DNA of 64,000 nt from Musa acuminata AAA Group. Lineage: Eukaryota; Streptophyta; Magnoliopsida; Zingiberales; Musaceae. The translations under genes and the position numbers were made by a program. The DNA is taken from NCBI RefSeq assembly GCF_036884655.1, contig NC_088355.1, forward strand, positions 40,148,501-40,212,500. Reading direction: 5' to 3'. Below are positions 23,690 to 36,908 of the stretch, piece by piece. The notes beneath the pieces were generated by a model. That model was not told the DNA's origin and ran no database searches. It saw nothing but the letters and a program-made list of their open reading frames with translations. Position 1 is the stretch's first letter; each line of letters begins with the position of its first letter.

Positions 23690-24045
23690 AACCCCTGCTT
23701 ATCTCCACCCTTGAAAAAGGGCAACAAAGTTCACTTCTCACCTTCCACCCACTAATATCCCCAGTGGGAAGGCCCACACGTACACATTAAAGCAGGACGA
23801 TTTTCCTAGCTCCTCCTTCTGGATGAATGGCGTAAAGGGATCCTGCTCGTCTCGGACAAGTCAAAAACCCAAGCAAAATACATCATCATGGTTGTCCCAT
23901 AATGCCATCCTTCATAGGACATATACATCAGTTACCATTAATGAACCCTTAGATAAGGAAAGACCAAAATAAGGCAAACGGGTTCTCTTTGTAGTCTTGT
24001 GAGTTTTACTATACCCTCTCCACTTTTTCACACTGTTTCGAGTCC
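23690..24045 (+). repeat. Right LTR (3' truncated) of the 22.4-24.05 kb relic
   Basis: It aligns with 22.42-22.85 kb of the left copy and then stops matching after TTTTTCACACTGTTT. The missing 3' portion of the LTR suggests a later deletion or a break at the insertion site, about 450 bp before the methyltransferase-like start codon. Confidence 0.55.
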
Positions 24046-24498
24046 AAACAAGATGGATAAGCGAGCAAGTCTTCTGGAAATGTTCGAAGAATCAGATGTG
24101 TGCCATCGGTCTATATTGTGTGAGCGCAATCCTGTTAATCTAACGCACCACAATATTCTTATGTTTCTATTCGAATTATAGGCCTTTACGTAGCCATGCC
24201 GAACGTAGCATCAATGCAAAACTGTCCACCATGCAGCATCGAGAGCCTGCGTGCGGGACACCCTTTGACGACTCACAGCCCAACTGTGCCCGTGGCCATG
24301 TCCATCTGTTCCACTTTGCGCGGTACAGGCCCAGTAGAGTTCAACAAGCCCAAAGGATGACGGTCTCGATTTCGTTTTTGTGACGCCCGGACCGCCACGC
24401 GGGTCTTCGCAGTCTCCAACCACAGCAACTGCAATCCCGCGCCTCCAAAAGATGATCGCTTCCTCCCTACCGCACGCGTTCCGGTGGCCTCCTTCTCC

Positions 24499-27400
24499 AT
24501 GGCTTCCGCTTCTCCTCCGGCCTCGCTTCTCCTTAGGACTCGCCCTCGAAGGCTTTCCCTCCCTCATCCCGCCGCCGCCGCCGCCGCTCGCCCTACATTA
24601 GACGGTAGTCAGGGTCTCCGACGGGCGCCTCGCCGCCTCTTTCTCGGCATCGGCGCCTCCTTCCTCGACCAGGTCGCCCACATGGCCTCCGGCAGCGGCG
24701 GCCGCTCCTTCGTGGCCTCGGCTCGACCCCAGCGAGGCGTTTCTCCCGTCGAACAGGTCTTCTTCACTGTTTCTTTCCTCTAACCTTGTTTCGGGACTAT
24801 TCTGATGGAACTGTACCCGTCCGTTGCTGATTGGTGTAGATTCTGAAAAATGTAGTGTGGCCGGAGACGTTTCCTTTCAAGGACGAGGATTTCAACCGCT
24901 TTGATGAGTACGCACCCTTAGCTTCTTGTTTTCTTTACTTTAATGATGCAGCATTCTTCTTGCTTGAGCCTTTTGAAACACAGCTATTTCGATGTCATAG
25001 AGTTGGTATTCAGCGATCAGAAAAGGCTCGACCTTTTTTTCCATTTTCTATCAACTCTTTGGCAAGAGGCTCTCTTTATGATTATTCTTTATTTATTTAT
25101 TTTTTTCATTTTTATCCTCCATAGTGGAAATCTTTTTCGATCTGTAGTCCTTAAATACATAAATATGTGGTGTCTTAAATTCATGCTTTCAAGAATATTA
25201 GATGCCTGATTGTTAGCTTTGATAGTAATGCTGTCCAGGTTTAATTGACTATGACTGACATGCTTGACAGATCACCGGATTCTCTTTTCTACTCAGAGCC
25301 TCGTTTTGTTACACACATTGATGACCCCGCAATTCGTGCTCTTACCAAGTACTATTCGGAAGTATTTCCTCCAAGTAATTCATCAGGTGTTTGTCTAGTA
25401 GATTTATGTAGCAGTTGGGTAAGTAAATCTTGGCCTGCTTTGTTCGGCCTCTTTCATATTTTTTCCTCTGTTTTTCACCATAACCTTTTTTTTTCTTTTC
25501 TCCTGGATATAGGTTAGCCATTATCCAGCTGGCTACAGGCAGGACAGAATTGTGGGAATGGGCATGAATGAGGAAGAGCTCAAGCGAAATCCGGTATGTT
25601 TTGTTGATAATTTGCCAATTTTAGATGACCAAATATAACTTTTTTGACCACTGAGATGACCCATTTTAGAATACATTAAATTTGAGATTGTATCTGCCCC
25701 TATTATTTCAAAATGAATCATGCCAACACCTTGAGATCCAACATCTTCTCAAAGCAATTTGAGTGGAAAGTAGGACTCTTTGTTAGTAGCATATACCCCA
25801 AACTAGCTCATTAAGGATTACTCCTCTTTGATATAACATAATTTATGTTTGCCATTATTCTTTTATCTTTACTCATTTTTTAATTTTATGCTTTGACCTT
25901 TAAATGATTTTCCTAATATTTTTGGTGAAGATGGATGATATACAGCTGGATAAACTTTTGTTAGGTTTGCCCAAAAGACTACCTACATAGAACAACACGA
26001 GAATGTTGGATAGGAAGTAGAGAGAGATGGGAAGATTAATCAGTTTTGAGCATCTAGAAGTTTATATTTTACAACAGAAGTGAGTTGTAGAGTTGATGGT
26101 AATTAGCACAGGAAGAGTTCTGCATGCTGGAGTTTGGTTGAAGTTAAACAACATAGATGGTTTGTGACAGAGTTGTGGAAGAGATGGAAGGCTTTAGTAC
26201 CTGACAGACATGCAGTCTGAATGAAGAATTATAATTATGGTTTTATTGGATGGAAAGACTGTTGTTCTGACTGTTGTTCCAACATATAAAGTGAATAGTA
26301 TGTTACACGCAATCAATTTCTTGGCTAGGTAAACCTAAGAGTGGTTTTCCTGTTTCATTTTTCGTTTTTAGTTGCTTTTTGTTGTTGCTGTTACTTTTAT
26401 CTGTAAATTTGCATAATTCAATTACATGTGAACTTACAAGTTGGAAGTTGTTATGCGTTTGCTGTCACTTCATGCGAGGCAACAATATTATGCTTTCACA
26501 GTGAGTTTGGATGATCTACTGAGTTTTTTTGTTTCTGGATAAAAACTTTTTTTCTACATTTTAAAAGAAGTTCATACATTTACAGGTTTTGACAGAATAT
26601 ATTGTGCAAGATCTGAATGTTAACCCTAAGCTTCCGTTCGAGGATAACACTGTTGATGTTATAACCAATGTGGTACGTGATCAGTCTCGTGAAATATTAG
26701 AGTTATTAGATTAATTAGTTTTTTCCAGTGATTTTCTATCTCCTGTCTTCATATTATATATTCTAGTTGTACTTGTGAAGAATAATTTTATTTGGAGTCA
26801 TGATAGGATGCCATGAACTTTAAGCTGCGTTTGGAATCCATAATTAGACATGTAGTCATCTACCTTTGAAACTTTGTCTCTTTATCATCTGTCTTTTTCA
26901 TGAAATGGTAACTTAAATCATTTATTTGATTATTCTATGTTAAAATAATCATTAAGACCTACCTTTTGGTCGAATGAGATGTCTCTTCAGAAACTTGTGG
27001 ATCTATTATTATATGATTAGTTTGAATAACTATGACCTCAATTGGTGCTTTTTTTTATTAGAACGAATATGTTTATATGTTAATTTCCATTGACAAATTA
27101 TTAAACTTTAACAAGGTGTACCTTGCTTCAGATATTTTGGAAAAAAAAACTTGAGCAGCTCTTTGGTCTTTTTGTGTGCAACATTGTCACTAGTCTATCA
27201 ACTTATTTTTCAAGTGCTTTCACATTAATAAGCGGTCAATCAGATGCACTTTTTTTAAAAAAATTGTTACTTATGTAATAGCAAAGCTTATGCTGGCTTA
27301 CAAGTTCTAACTCAACATATTGGAAACTATCTTCCTGTACTTTGTAGGTTAGTGTTGATTACTTGACCAAGCCGATCGATGTTTTCAAAGAGATGCAGCG

Positions 27401-28688
27401 GATACTAAAACCAGGAGGTTTGGCTATAATGAGGTGATATGCTATCTAGCAACTCATTATTTTTTACTTGACCACTAATAGAAAAGAGGAAAACGTGGAA
27501 GAGAGCATTTTTGTTTTGCTGCTCATTTTTAGTTCTTCTTAGCTCAATTTGGTAACACTCCACACCTTCTATTTTAAATTCGTTCAAAGGAAATATTGAA
27601 ATTTCACTTTAGTTTCAGTTTTGGCCAAAGGCCCAAATGAGAAGTTCCAATTATTTTGATATCTTTGACAGTTTCTGAATATTCTTTTTATGGTTTATAT
27701 TAAAGGCGTGTCAAAAATATAAAAATCAGAGGGAAAGAAAAAAAAAAGAAAAATGGAAAACACATCATAGTTCACTGTGTGTATTTTGATCTAATTTATT
27801 ATAGTTGCATGTCTGGCCCTTTTTTTTTTGCTGATTCTTTTGTCTGTCAATTTTTATAAGATTACTGTAGCTGACTTTCTGTATGTTGATCTGCAGTTTT
27901 TCAAATCGATGCTTTTGGACAAAAGCCATCTCTATTTGGACATCAACTGGTGATGCTGATCATGCCTGGATTGTAGGGGCCTATTTTCATTATGCTGGAG
28001 GTTTTGAACCACCCGTCGTATGTCATATTGCCTTATATCATGAATTATCTTTTTTCTCCTAATATATTCTCAAATGATATTCCTGTCTGTTACCTTGTTT
28101 GTCCTAAATTGTGTTTGTTAGCAATTTTTTTTCTTCGTAGTTGTCAAGTAGGGATTAGATCATATAGGATGGTCTTATATGCTTTTGAATAATTGGTGCT
28201 TTTTGATAAATGTCTGCAGTTTATTTATGATTTTCCATAGGATTTTCTTAGTGACCAATGTCGAGCTGAATACAGAGTGGCCGAACCTTAATTACTTAGA
28301 AGCAATTAGGATTGATGGATTTTTGATATGCAAAAAGGTTTGGAGTTTAAAGTGCATTTTTTTAGTCATGACTGTGAAGTCAATAATAAATGAGTGAAGC
28401 CTCTTTTATGTTGAATATGCTGAGTACCGACAGTGAAAATAAAACGACTATTGGGACGGTCGAAATAGCTCAGTAATACTTATGTGTGTGCTCGTTCATG
28501 GTTACGGCAGCTAGTCCACCGTGATAGGTTGATAACCCTATCTTCTAGTTATTTAGAGGTTTTACATGCAACATGATGTGTTGTCAATCTTTCAGGCTGT
28601 GGACATATCTCCCAACCCTGGGCGTTCTGACCCAATGTATGTTGTATACTCCAGAAAGCAGACGGCTGACCAACCACCTCTGCTTTGA
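24499..28688 (+). CDS. Plastid-targeted methyltransferase-like protein (class I SAM fold)
   Basis: Eight exons, 24499-24756, 24840-24907, 25271-25418, 25513-25593, 26586-26672, 27348-27433, 27897-28017 and 28596-28688, give 313 aa with GT-AG introns. The first about 60 residues are Ala/Ser/Arg/Pro-rich with few acids, as in a chloroplast transit peptide; a twin Arg followed by LFLGIGASFL (about 48-58) could be a second, thylakoid-directed signal, which is only an inference. The rest resembles the UbiE/Methyltransf_11 type: VCLVDLCSSW...HYP (about 149-162) at the motif I position, LPFEDNTVDVI (about 200-210) at the motif II/acidic position, EMQRILKPGGLAIMSFSNRC (about 230-250) at motif III. 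Motif I lacks the GxGxG glycines, so SAM binding is not assured. I recognise this as a conserved plant family but not its substrate. The GTG upstream of the ATG is not used as start. Confidence 0.85.
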
Positions 28689-29395
28689 GAAGGTGTTCTT
28701 AAATCTCAGAAAGAAAGAAAGTCAGTAAAGGTGAAGTTGCTAATCTTTCCTTTATGCCACTTTCCGATGTTTGAATTTTGACTTCAATAATGATGGATCG
28801 ATTATATGAGTGTGCAGCAATCGTATCATATCATTGGCTTCTTATCACCTATCTGTATATTCCGCCTTTGTTTGGTGTCAAGGTGCTTGCTTGAATTGCT
28901 TCTCATGCGTGATTCAGGCAGCAACGTTGTAGCAGTAGAAGAATGATCAGCACCTTCAGATTTAGGCCCAAACAGATGTCCAGCATGACCTAATAAAGCC
29001 GTAGGAGCTATGCTTTCGTCTCCATCCCCACATCGATTGCCTTTGTAGTCTCACGGAGATCATTTTCGAGTAGGTGTTTGCCAAAGAAGCTGTGTCCTGG
29101 ACCGAGTGAATGGCAGAGTACTTTGATAGCAAGAACAAATTATATGCAAAATGTTCAAAGTTTGGTCCGGCCGTTCACAGAATGCAGTGTTCCATTGTAG
29201 ACTGGCATCGCTGTTGTTACGATATAAATTGTATATGTTTCATTCACCATAAGCCTTCTAGATAGAATATATTACCGTTTTCTTTCAGCCAAGCCATTCC
29301 TGTATTGTGACTGGCGTGGGTTGTGAAATGGGAACTCAAGTAATAAATATGTGGTGGGCTTTTTCTGTTGTTCAAGGGATAATTATAAATAAACT
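28689..29395. other. Methyltransferase-like gene 3' flank
   Basis: No coding frame. The first about 550 bp look like 3' UTR-type sequence; several AATAAA-like motifs occur near 29340. Nothing else is identified before the inverted-repeat element. Confidence 0.4.
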
Positions 29396-30025
29396 CCTAT
29401 AGTTAATTATGATTAGCATTTTGATCCTTATACTTTAAAAAGTAATATTGAGGTTTTCATATTTATGAATATAAAATATTTAATTTTAATTCTTCTTATA
29501 TCGTTAATTTTTTCGACGGAAAAATTCACGTGTGTAAAAGATACGTGAATGAAAAAGATAAAAATATAATTTTATTTTTTAATTATTAAATATATATTTT
29601 AAAAAAATATTGTTCTTTCTCTACCCTTTTTTCCTGCACTCGATTTTGCTCTCAATCGTCGTTGCTCGACTTGTACTCTAGACTGCTATCGCTCCTATTT
29701 TGCTTGATTGTCACTTCTCTTACATCGTTCGTCATCACTATATTGAACTTGTTCGACCATCGTTTTTCCTATATTATGTGCCGCAATTATGGTCGAACAA
29801 TTCTTATGCGACGGTGATGAATGGTGCAGGAGAGGCGACAATCGAGAGCACATGTTGCTTATGGGAAGAGGGAGGAAAAAGAACGATATTTTAAAGAATA
29901 TATATTTAATAATTTAAAAATTTTTAAAAAAATTATCCTTCTCATTCATGTATTTTGTTTATATGTACAGTTTTTTCGATCGAAAAAATTAATGACATAT
30001 AAAAATCATAATTAACTATAAGGAT
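29396..30025. mobile_element. Inverted-repeat (MITE/foldback-like) element
   Basis: The left arm CCTATAGTTAATTATGATT (29396-29414) reappears inverted at about 30004-30022 (AATCATAATTAACTATAAGG). Further into the element TCGTTAATTTTTTCGACGGA matches the inverse of TTTTTCGATCGAAAAAATTA, and TTAATTATTAAATATATATT matches the inverse of AATATATATTTAATAATTTA. Arms are about 150-220 bp, the left one holding an extra 80-90 bp; the spacer at about 29620-29877 has a short frame with no recognised product. It is AT-rich with no transposase. Target duplications could not be fixed. Confidence 0.65.
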
Positions 30026-30514
30026 TATATACGACGAATCACAAAGGAAATCATATGTTTAGTTAGAGTCGAGATCTTCCGAAATGAATCGAGTCTATTA
30101 TGTACTGCATTTATATGCCCCTATTTATTAGTCTAACAAGTCTGCTTCCGGTCCATGTCTGGTCAACAAGCAGATGGAGCATGAAACCAAGTGGGACGCC
30201 ACAGCCACCGGTGATGCCCCAAAACCCCGAGTTCTCGTCCGGCTGCGGAGCAAGAGGATCAACCGCCAGCCCTCGTCCTGTCGCCCCGATTATAAAATCC
30301 CACCACGGCACGGCGACACTTAAATCCAAGCACGTGCGCCGGGCTGGATGCTGCAGCCACTCGTCCAATCACGAAGATATTTTGAGCGTGCAGGATAGGT
30401 TTCTGGCCACCCGCCTCTCTCGATCGGCAGAGGAGAACCGGAGGCAGGCGATTTGTTCAAGACCCGAATCTTCACGGTGCCTTCATCGAGACTGGGAGAT
30501 CGCTCGACTTAACG
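30026..30514 (+). promoter_or_regulatory. Upstream region of the alpha/beta hydrolase gene
   Basis: GC content rises toward the gene. TATAAAAT at 30291-30298 is a plausible TATA box about 217 bp before the ATG at 30515. The frame spanning 30100-30561 crosses the promoter and first exon in another phase and is not taken as a gene. Confidence 0.5.
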
Positions 30515-33500
30515 ATGGCGCAACCGATCCCGTCGGAGGATGCCCTAGATGCTTCCCGTAAGTATTAGTACAAACTTGATTCTTTCAGACGAAATTTATA
30601 GAGCCGTTGATAACAAAAATCGGTTTCCGAAGAACGAACGGGGTTCTCTTTGATGTGTCTCTTCACTCACGCCCCTCCCTGGCGCACCCAATTTGACGGC
30701 GACAACGGTGTACTTATATTCTAGACGTGATATCATCCTAGGTTTCGGCTAGTGGGGGAGGAACTGGCGATCAATGAAATCGGTGGAATTTCACTTCCCA
30801 AGTGGTTAGTTGGAGATCAAGTCAATTAGTATGTAAGAAAGGCACTCGCTTTATTTTGCGATCATCTTCTCAGGGTATTCAATGGGAATACTTCCTATAA
30901 GTTGGTCCCCCTCTTCCATCTTTGAGAATCAAGCATCCTATAAACGCCAAAACTTTAATTCGATCCTAGAAAAAAGCTTAACCTTTGTCATTGTGTTAAC
31001 GTGTGTTACAACATCAAATTAATTGTGGGTATGACTGCCAACAATCAAGTGGGCGACCACCTCTTCCCACCCTCATTATCGTGTTAGATCTTTTTTTTAA
31101 AAAAAAAAGTTTTCTCTAGCATATTAGTTGGTCTGAGCAAATTGAATACTTCGTTTGTTTTGATATTAGTTTTGGTAAGGAGTTATTGCTAAAAAATACA
31201 ATAATTTCTCTGCAGATTAGCAGCTTTGTCATATTCTTTCTGATTGATCTTACTGTTGTTTGTGATAATTTAGGAGCTTCATGTTTTTTTTCTTGTCAAA
31301 TGCTGTTTTTTTATATTTGTAGGGACAGAAGATAGTACCATAGTTTTTGTTTATTACAGGTTAACACTTCAGCCATGATTGACAAAAAATTGTTGACTCT
31401 ACCTGGTCAGTTCATTTTTGTTAAGTCACACTTTTTTTTTTGTTACAGTTGCATCTCAACGAAGAGTTATTATTACTAATAGTTGTGGAGAGAAGCTTGT
31501 CGGGTTGCTACATGATACTGGATCAAAGAAGCTTGTTATCTTGTGCCATGGTTTTAGATCTTCGAAGGTGGGCTGCTGTGGATTCTACATGAGATGTTAT
31601 GTTTGAATTCAGTTATTCTTACCTTAAACTATAAATTTATGTAATTACTTCCACCAAGTAACATAGAGTTCATTAGAATTTTAGTGTTGACTTGCATCCT
31701 CCATTTTATTCGTGAATCATTAAAGCATGGTTATCTGTTTCAAAATATCAAGAGACTTTGGAAATAATTATGTTTGTCTGTGTTGGCATATACCAACAAA
31801 CTTACATCGGTTTAGTGCTACTTAATGTTTGTGGTGATGATTCTAAACAAAGTTGATAGCTACTGACACAATTACATCCGTGTAATGCGGTAGAATTTAT
31901 CTGATCATAGTAACTCTAAACAGTTTAAAGGTGTTTGTAGTGATGATCTCAAGCAAAGTTTGTTTTCGTTTAGAGTTGTCACTGTTATGTCTTGCATTTT
32001 TGTATATGCTAAGATATTGGAATAAACATATGCTATGCTGAGAAGGTTTCTTATGAGAAATTAAATACCTCCTTTAATGGTCTGCAGCAGTTTGACCTAG
32101 TGTGAATAAAGCTTGGATTGATCATTAAGATTTCTTTGTCCTTATATATTAGTTGGTTTATTGCGTTCCAGTTTTGTGATGAAGAAACATGGTAAATTTC
32201 TGATATTTTTGGACTTTTTCAGTTATGTAAACTAGTGAATATAACAAAGTGGAGCTAATCATGCAAAAATTTTCATATTTCCGTCCAGTATAAATTATAC
32301 AAGGTTTTTGAGAGTTTTGTTCTGGTGGCATGCTCGGCTAGCTGATAATTCAAGTGCCATTTTCAGGATGATGAAATTATACTTAACCTTACTGCTGCAT
32401 TAACAAGTAAAGGTCTCGGAGTGTTTCGCTTCGATTTTTCTGGAAATGGGTATGATCTTAATGAGAACTCCATAAAACTGCTATTTGGGGATCTATTGAT
32501 TATTCGTAGGCTCTTGTAATGTAGTCATCTTATATAAGTTGCTTAATACTAATAATCCTTATATTGTACAAATGCAACTGTTCTTATCCAAGCAAGGAAA
32601 TCACAGATGAGCATATAAAGGTTAATATATTTCAATAGCATGTTCTAGGTATTGACCCAAGCGATTAATTTTAACAGGGACAATTAGAATGAATGCAACC
32701 AGTGTTGATATCTTGTTAATCTTTAAAATATTTAACTAGTGTGTATATTTGATTTGTTTGAAGAAATTAGCAGATACACATTGTAACTGTACTGCATTGC
32801 AGAAATCGTAGCGCCTTGTACATATTGAACAGCATTAAATCTTTTGCAACTATATGCCATTTACTTATGTGATATAACAATTCCAGTAATATCTTCTGAA
32901 CCATAAGATTTTGGCCACCATCAATGTAGAAATATCATATTTTCTACTTCTTTTAGTAAAACAAAAAATAAACCACCATTTGTTTGTTCAGAAGTGGACT
33001 TCACATAAGTCTTGTTTAACTAAAATGTTATATTTTCTTGGACTTCTTTTTTATTTTTCACAAAATATTGAATTATTTTTTATCTGAATTAGCTTATATG
33101 CGTTGCTTTTCTAAAAACCAAAAAATACTTGAACCTCTAACATGAAGTCGACATTATATGGTTCTAAAATGAATACCTGCGGAGTTGCAAATACTATTGT
33201 AATCTTCTGATGTATTATGGTGTCATCTACTAAAAGGAAGTGCCAGTGCATGATGTTTCTGTCAATGCGGGGCTACTATGAATGCAATTTAAAATTAGGA
33301 CAAACTTGAACACCTAAACTACTAATGTTTTATGTTTTGTTCAGTGATGCTAGGCTCATTTGCTATTAGGTAGAACTCATTTTTAAATGTCACTTACTGT
33401 TCCGTTATCAAATCTATATTAAATTCTTACATATTTTGAACTAATATTTCTGGTATAACGATTGGTGAAGAAATTAGTCTGAAGAAGAGGCTCAATTTTC

Positions 33501-36500
33501 TGGCATTTCTGCTAGATAAGAATTGAAATGTAAACTGTAATTTCCTGTAGCATAGCTTGTTACTTGAAAGACAACTATTTAAATTAGTGGGCATGAATTC
33601 CAAGTGGAACATTTAATGAAGGATGGTACATTAACATTGCTATGTTTCCTTACAAAATAGCTATGATTTTTCCTAATTAACAATATTTCTGATGTGCAAG
33701 TACTGGTCACTTTGGGGTGCAGATTTCCTCTACTTGATAACCAGAAAGCAACATTGTAAAACTTAAGTATACCCAGAACAAAAAACAAATTGATCAGGCT
33801 GGCCGGCTGAGAATTGTGATACACGTACCTTAGGATCCCATTTCTTTGAGGATTAGCACCTGGATTGCCAGTAATTTCATAATATCTTCTCAAACACTAT
33901 TACTTCTTGATGCGCATACTAGGAGTAGATTATCTGACCAAGAAAGCTTAACAATCTGGATAACCATTTCTTTCAAACTCTCAAATAATACATATTGCTA
34001 GTTGTTATGCTAAGAAGAAACAATCTATGTTTTATTTTTGACTTTTTCTCTATTTTTTGCAACAACATCTGAAACATAAACATCATAAATTATTCCTTTC
34101 ATTATTCTAGAACGTCTCACATTAATTTTTTGATACTTATAGGCCAACCAAATGGGCCATAGGTCCGTAAGGTTTAATGAAAATTTATTTCTGATGGACA
34201 TTATATCATACTTATAGGCAACTATATGACTTTTTCTCAATTTCTTCTGCATTTAGATGTTGATAACAAAATCAGTAATAATATATGCAGCCAATTTTTT
34301 ATTCATTTATTAACAAACTGATGAGAATTCCATTTCCAGCGAAAGTGAGGGTGTCTTCCAGTTTGGCGACTACTGGAAAGAGGCTGAAGATTTACATGCT
34401 GTTGTCTTGTATTTCTCTGAGCAAAAGTATGAAATAAGTGCTATTGTTGGACATAGTAAAGGTAGATGTCGGTTTCTCCTGTTGGTCTTTAAGCTTATTA
34501 TGTCCTCAATTTTTATACTCATGTTGGTGGTTATGTTCTAATAAGTGTTATGCTTTCATATAATATCATGGCAAGCTGACTTGTTCATTAGTTCTATTAA
34601 ATAAGCTGAAGTGCACTCACATTATACACTAGTTCTTTTATCTCTATATTTTGATGTTTAAATGTACTATACAATATTTTCAATTGCAAATATGTAAGAG
34701 ATACTTTTGTACTCTATTGCTAATCCAATAAAATTTTACATTATATGCAACAAAAAATTATGTATAATCATTTATCCATGAAGAAAAAGTTCTGATGCTT
34801 CAATCATATTTTCACATAAAAGTAAAACAAACCTGTTATTTCTTATGTTGTTTGTTTCTTACTAGAAATGGTTCTTACAGGGGGAGATGATGTGCTCTTA
34901 TATGCCTCTAGGTACCGTGATGTGCATACGGTTGTTAATCTTTCTGGTCGCTTTGCCTTAGATAGAGGCATTGAAAGATTCTTAGGAAAAGACTTTATCC
35001 AGAGAATCAAGAAAGATGGTTTCATTGATGTGGTGGACAAAACAGGTACAAGGCTACAATAAGTAATGCAGCTTTTAGTTGGGTTACTACCTTCAACAGA
35101 AAATGTTTATTCTGTCAATAGCCATATGTTCCAGTGAATGTCATTTATGCTTGTTGATATTTATGGCATGCCCATGTTTGTAGACTCTGTATCTTATATG
35201 TTCTTTTATTCTTTTGTTTGTTCCAGCCATTCGAACAGAGGAACATCTCCTGTACATTAAGATTTTTGAGAAGAGGCAGTATATATATTAAGGAATAATG
35301 AAAATTTGGCAGAAAGCGAAAAAGATGGAATCTATGTTGAAGCATGTGGAAGTTAGACCAATTCAGGGTGACAAATTGTGATTGTTCTTTAGGTGTAAGT
35401 TAAGAAGAAAGTAATGCTAACTATAATTAAAAAAGTAAAAGTCATCTGCCAAAAGAAACATGCAATATCTTTATTTTTTTAAATGAAACTTTCTTTGTGA
35501 AATTGTGGCATTGTTGTTAGGATTATTAGAACTATATATTTAAGCTAGAATTGTCCCTTCCTGACTAAATGCATCCACTAGATTTCTCCATATTCAGCTT
35601 CACTAGTTATATTTATTTTCTGTATTAGGCAATTTATTTATATGTTCCATATGCTTCTTGTTTAATACATGTTTGATAAAAGCAAAAAAGAAATAGAGGC
35701 AAATTTTTCTTCAAACAGTGCACATCCATCTTGCCTAGCTTTTAAATGGACTTTGACAAGAGGTTGACAGGTCAGCAAGTTTATCACTTGGGGTTGGTGT
35801 ACTGAATAAGTGTGTAGTAGGAACCATGGAAGAGAATAGAACCTTGTAGTGAGGAAAGTTACACAGATCTTGAAATAAGGAAAATCCTGTGTTGATATTT
35901 GAAGTTACTTTGGCCTATTTGGCATGATGTGTTTTCTGTATCATATAAATTTATGCTCTTTCCTTACTGTCCAGTTTTTTTAATCTTGTTCCTTTGCCTG
36001 TTGTTTTGTTTATTCTGATTTGTTTTTTTAGTTTTACAAAAAAAGATTCGGAAGTTCACGTTCACCATTGATATTGTGTCTTACTGAACCGTGCCTTGGA
36101 TTTGACTGTATTACAGGAAAAGTTTTATTTCGGGTAACTGAAGAAAGCCTAATGGATAGGCTAAACATTGATATGCATGCAGCATGTCTCTCAATTGACA
36201 AGGGATGCAGGTAACCATTATATTTTGCACTGCTTTGCACTTTAGTAATTATGCTTATATCGCCAAGTGATAATTCCTTTATAAAAGTTTTTATAAATGT
36301 GCTATTGCTTTTTAAGATGTTATGACATAAAGAGGATGATTAGTTGGAGCAGCAGGTGTGCCAATAGTGGCATTTTGCTCATGTTTGTTAATATGAAGTT
36401 ATTAAACTAACCATGCATTAAAATCCCAACCCTGACTTAGTGAGCAGATTGCTTTAATGATCTAACCATACAAATCCTGTGGTAATGCAATATTTTATCT

Positions 36501-36908
36501 GATAAATTTAGTAGTTTGCACACAAGCCAAAGGAAATAGCTTATTATTTGGATAGATTGCCTGGTAACTGATTCCAATTATATAAAGTAAATTAGTTTTG
36601 GTATGCTTGAAAACTTAATAGGATTTGTTACAAGGCATTATGTAGGTTGCTTGTTTTTCTTATATAATTTTCATGCAGATCTAGGAGATCACGTGATTAT
36701 TTATTTCAGGGTCTTCACCGTTCATGGTTCAGCAGATGAAATTATACCTGTAGAAGATGCCCTGGAAATTGCCAAACTAATACCCAGTCACAAGCTACAT
36801 ATTATTGAAGGTGCCAACCATTGCTATACTGAGCATCAGGAAGAGCTGGCCAAAACTGTAGTAGACTTCCTAACCTCCATTCAGGTACTTAGGCCTTGCA
36901 AAAGATAA
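30515..36908 (+). CDS. Alpha/beta hydrolase (serine aminopeptidase S33 / esterase-like)
   Basis: Seven exons, 30515-30557, 31449-31567, 32367-32449, 34340-34461, 34881-35045, 36117-36210 and 36710-36908, give 274 aa. The fold signature is complete: oxyanion-hole HGF at 48-50 (KLVILCHGFRSSK), nucleophile Ser121 in GHSKGG, acid Asp218 in HGSADEIIP, and His246 in EGANHCY. This makes it a likely soluble esterase or lipase; substrates of this plant family are not known to me. There is no obvious signal peptide. The last exon is read through to TAA at 36906-36908, adding VLRPCKR after the conserved LTSIQ; a GT (36885) right after CAG could instead be a donor to an extra 3' exon (for example after the AG at 37326), which would change only the C terminus. 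Introns are clean of recognisable elements. Confidence 0.9.

Larger units (their letters stand above)
22400..24045 (+). mobile_element. Short LTR-retrotransposon relic (internally deleted)
   Basis: Two direct copies of an LTR-like sequence are visible. They share GGTGTAAAGGA/GGCGTAAAGGG, CTCGTCTCGAACAAG/CTCGTCTCGGACAAG, CATCCTTCATAGGA, CCATTAATGA, and ACCCTCTCCACTT followed by TTCACA. The left copy runs to about 23150 and is followed by TGATGCTTGAAGTGGGACTC, in the position of a primer-binding site; the right copy begins around 23.69 kb and is cut off near 24045. The roughly 540-bp interior has no intact retroviral gene. Borders are approximate and divergence between copies is high, so the insertion is old. 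Confidence 0.65.
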
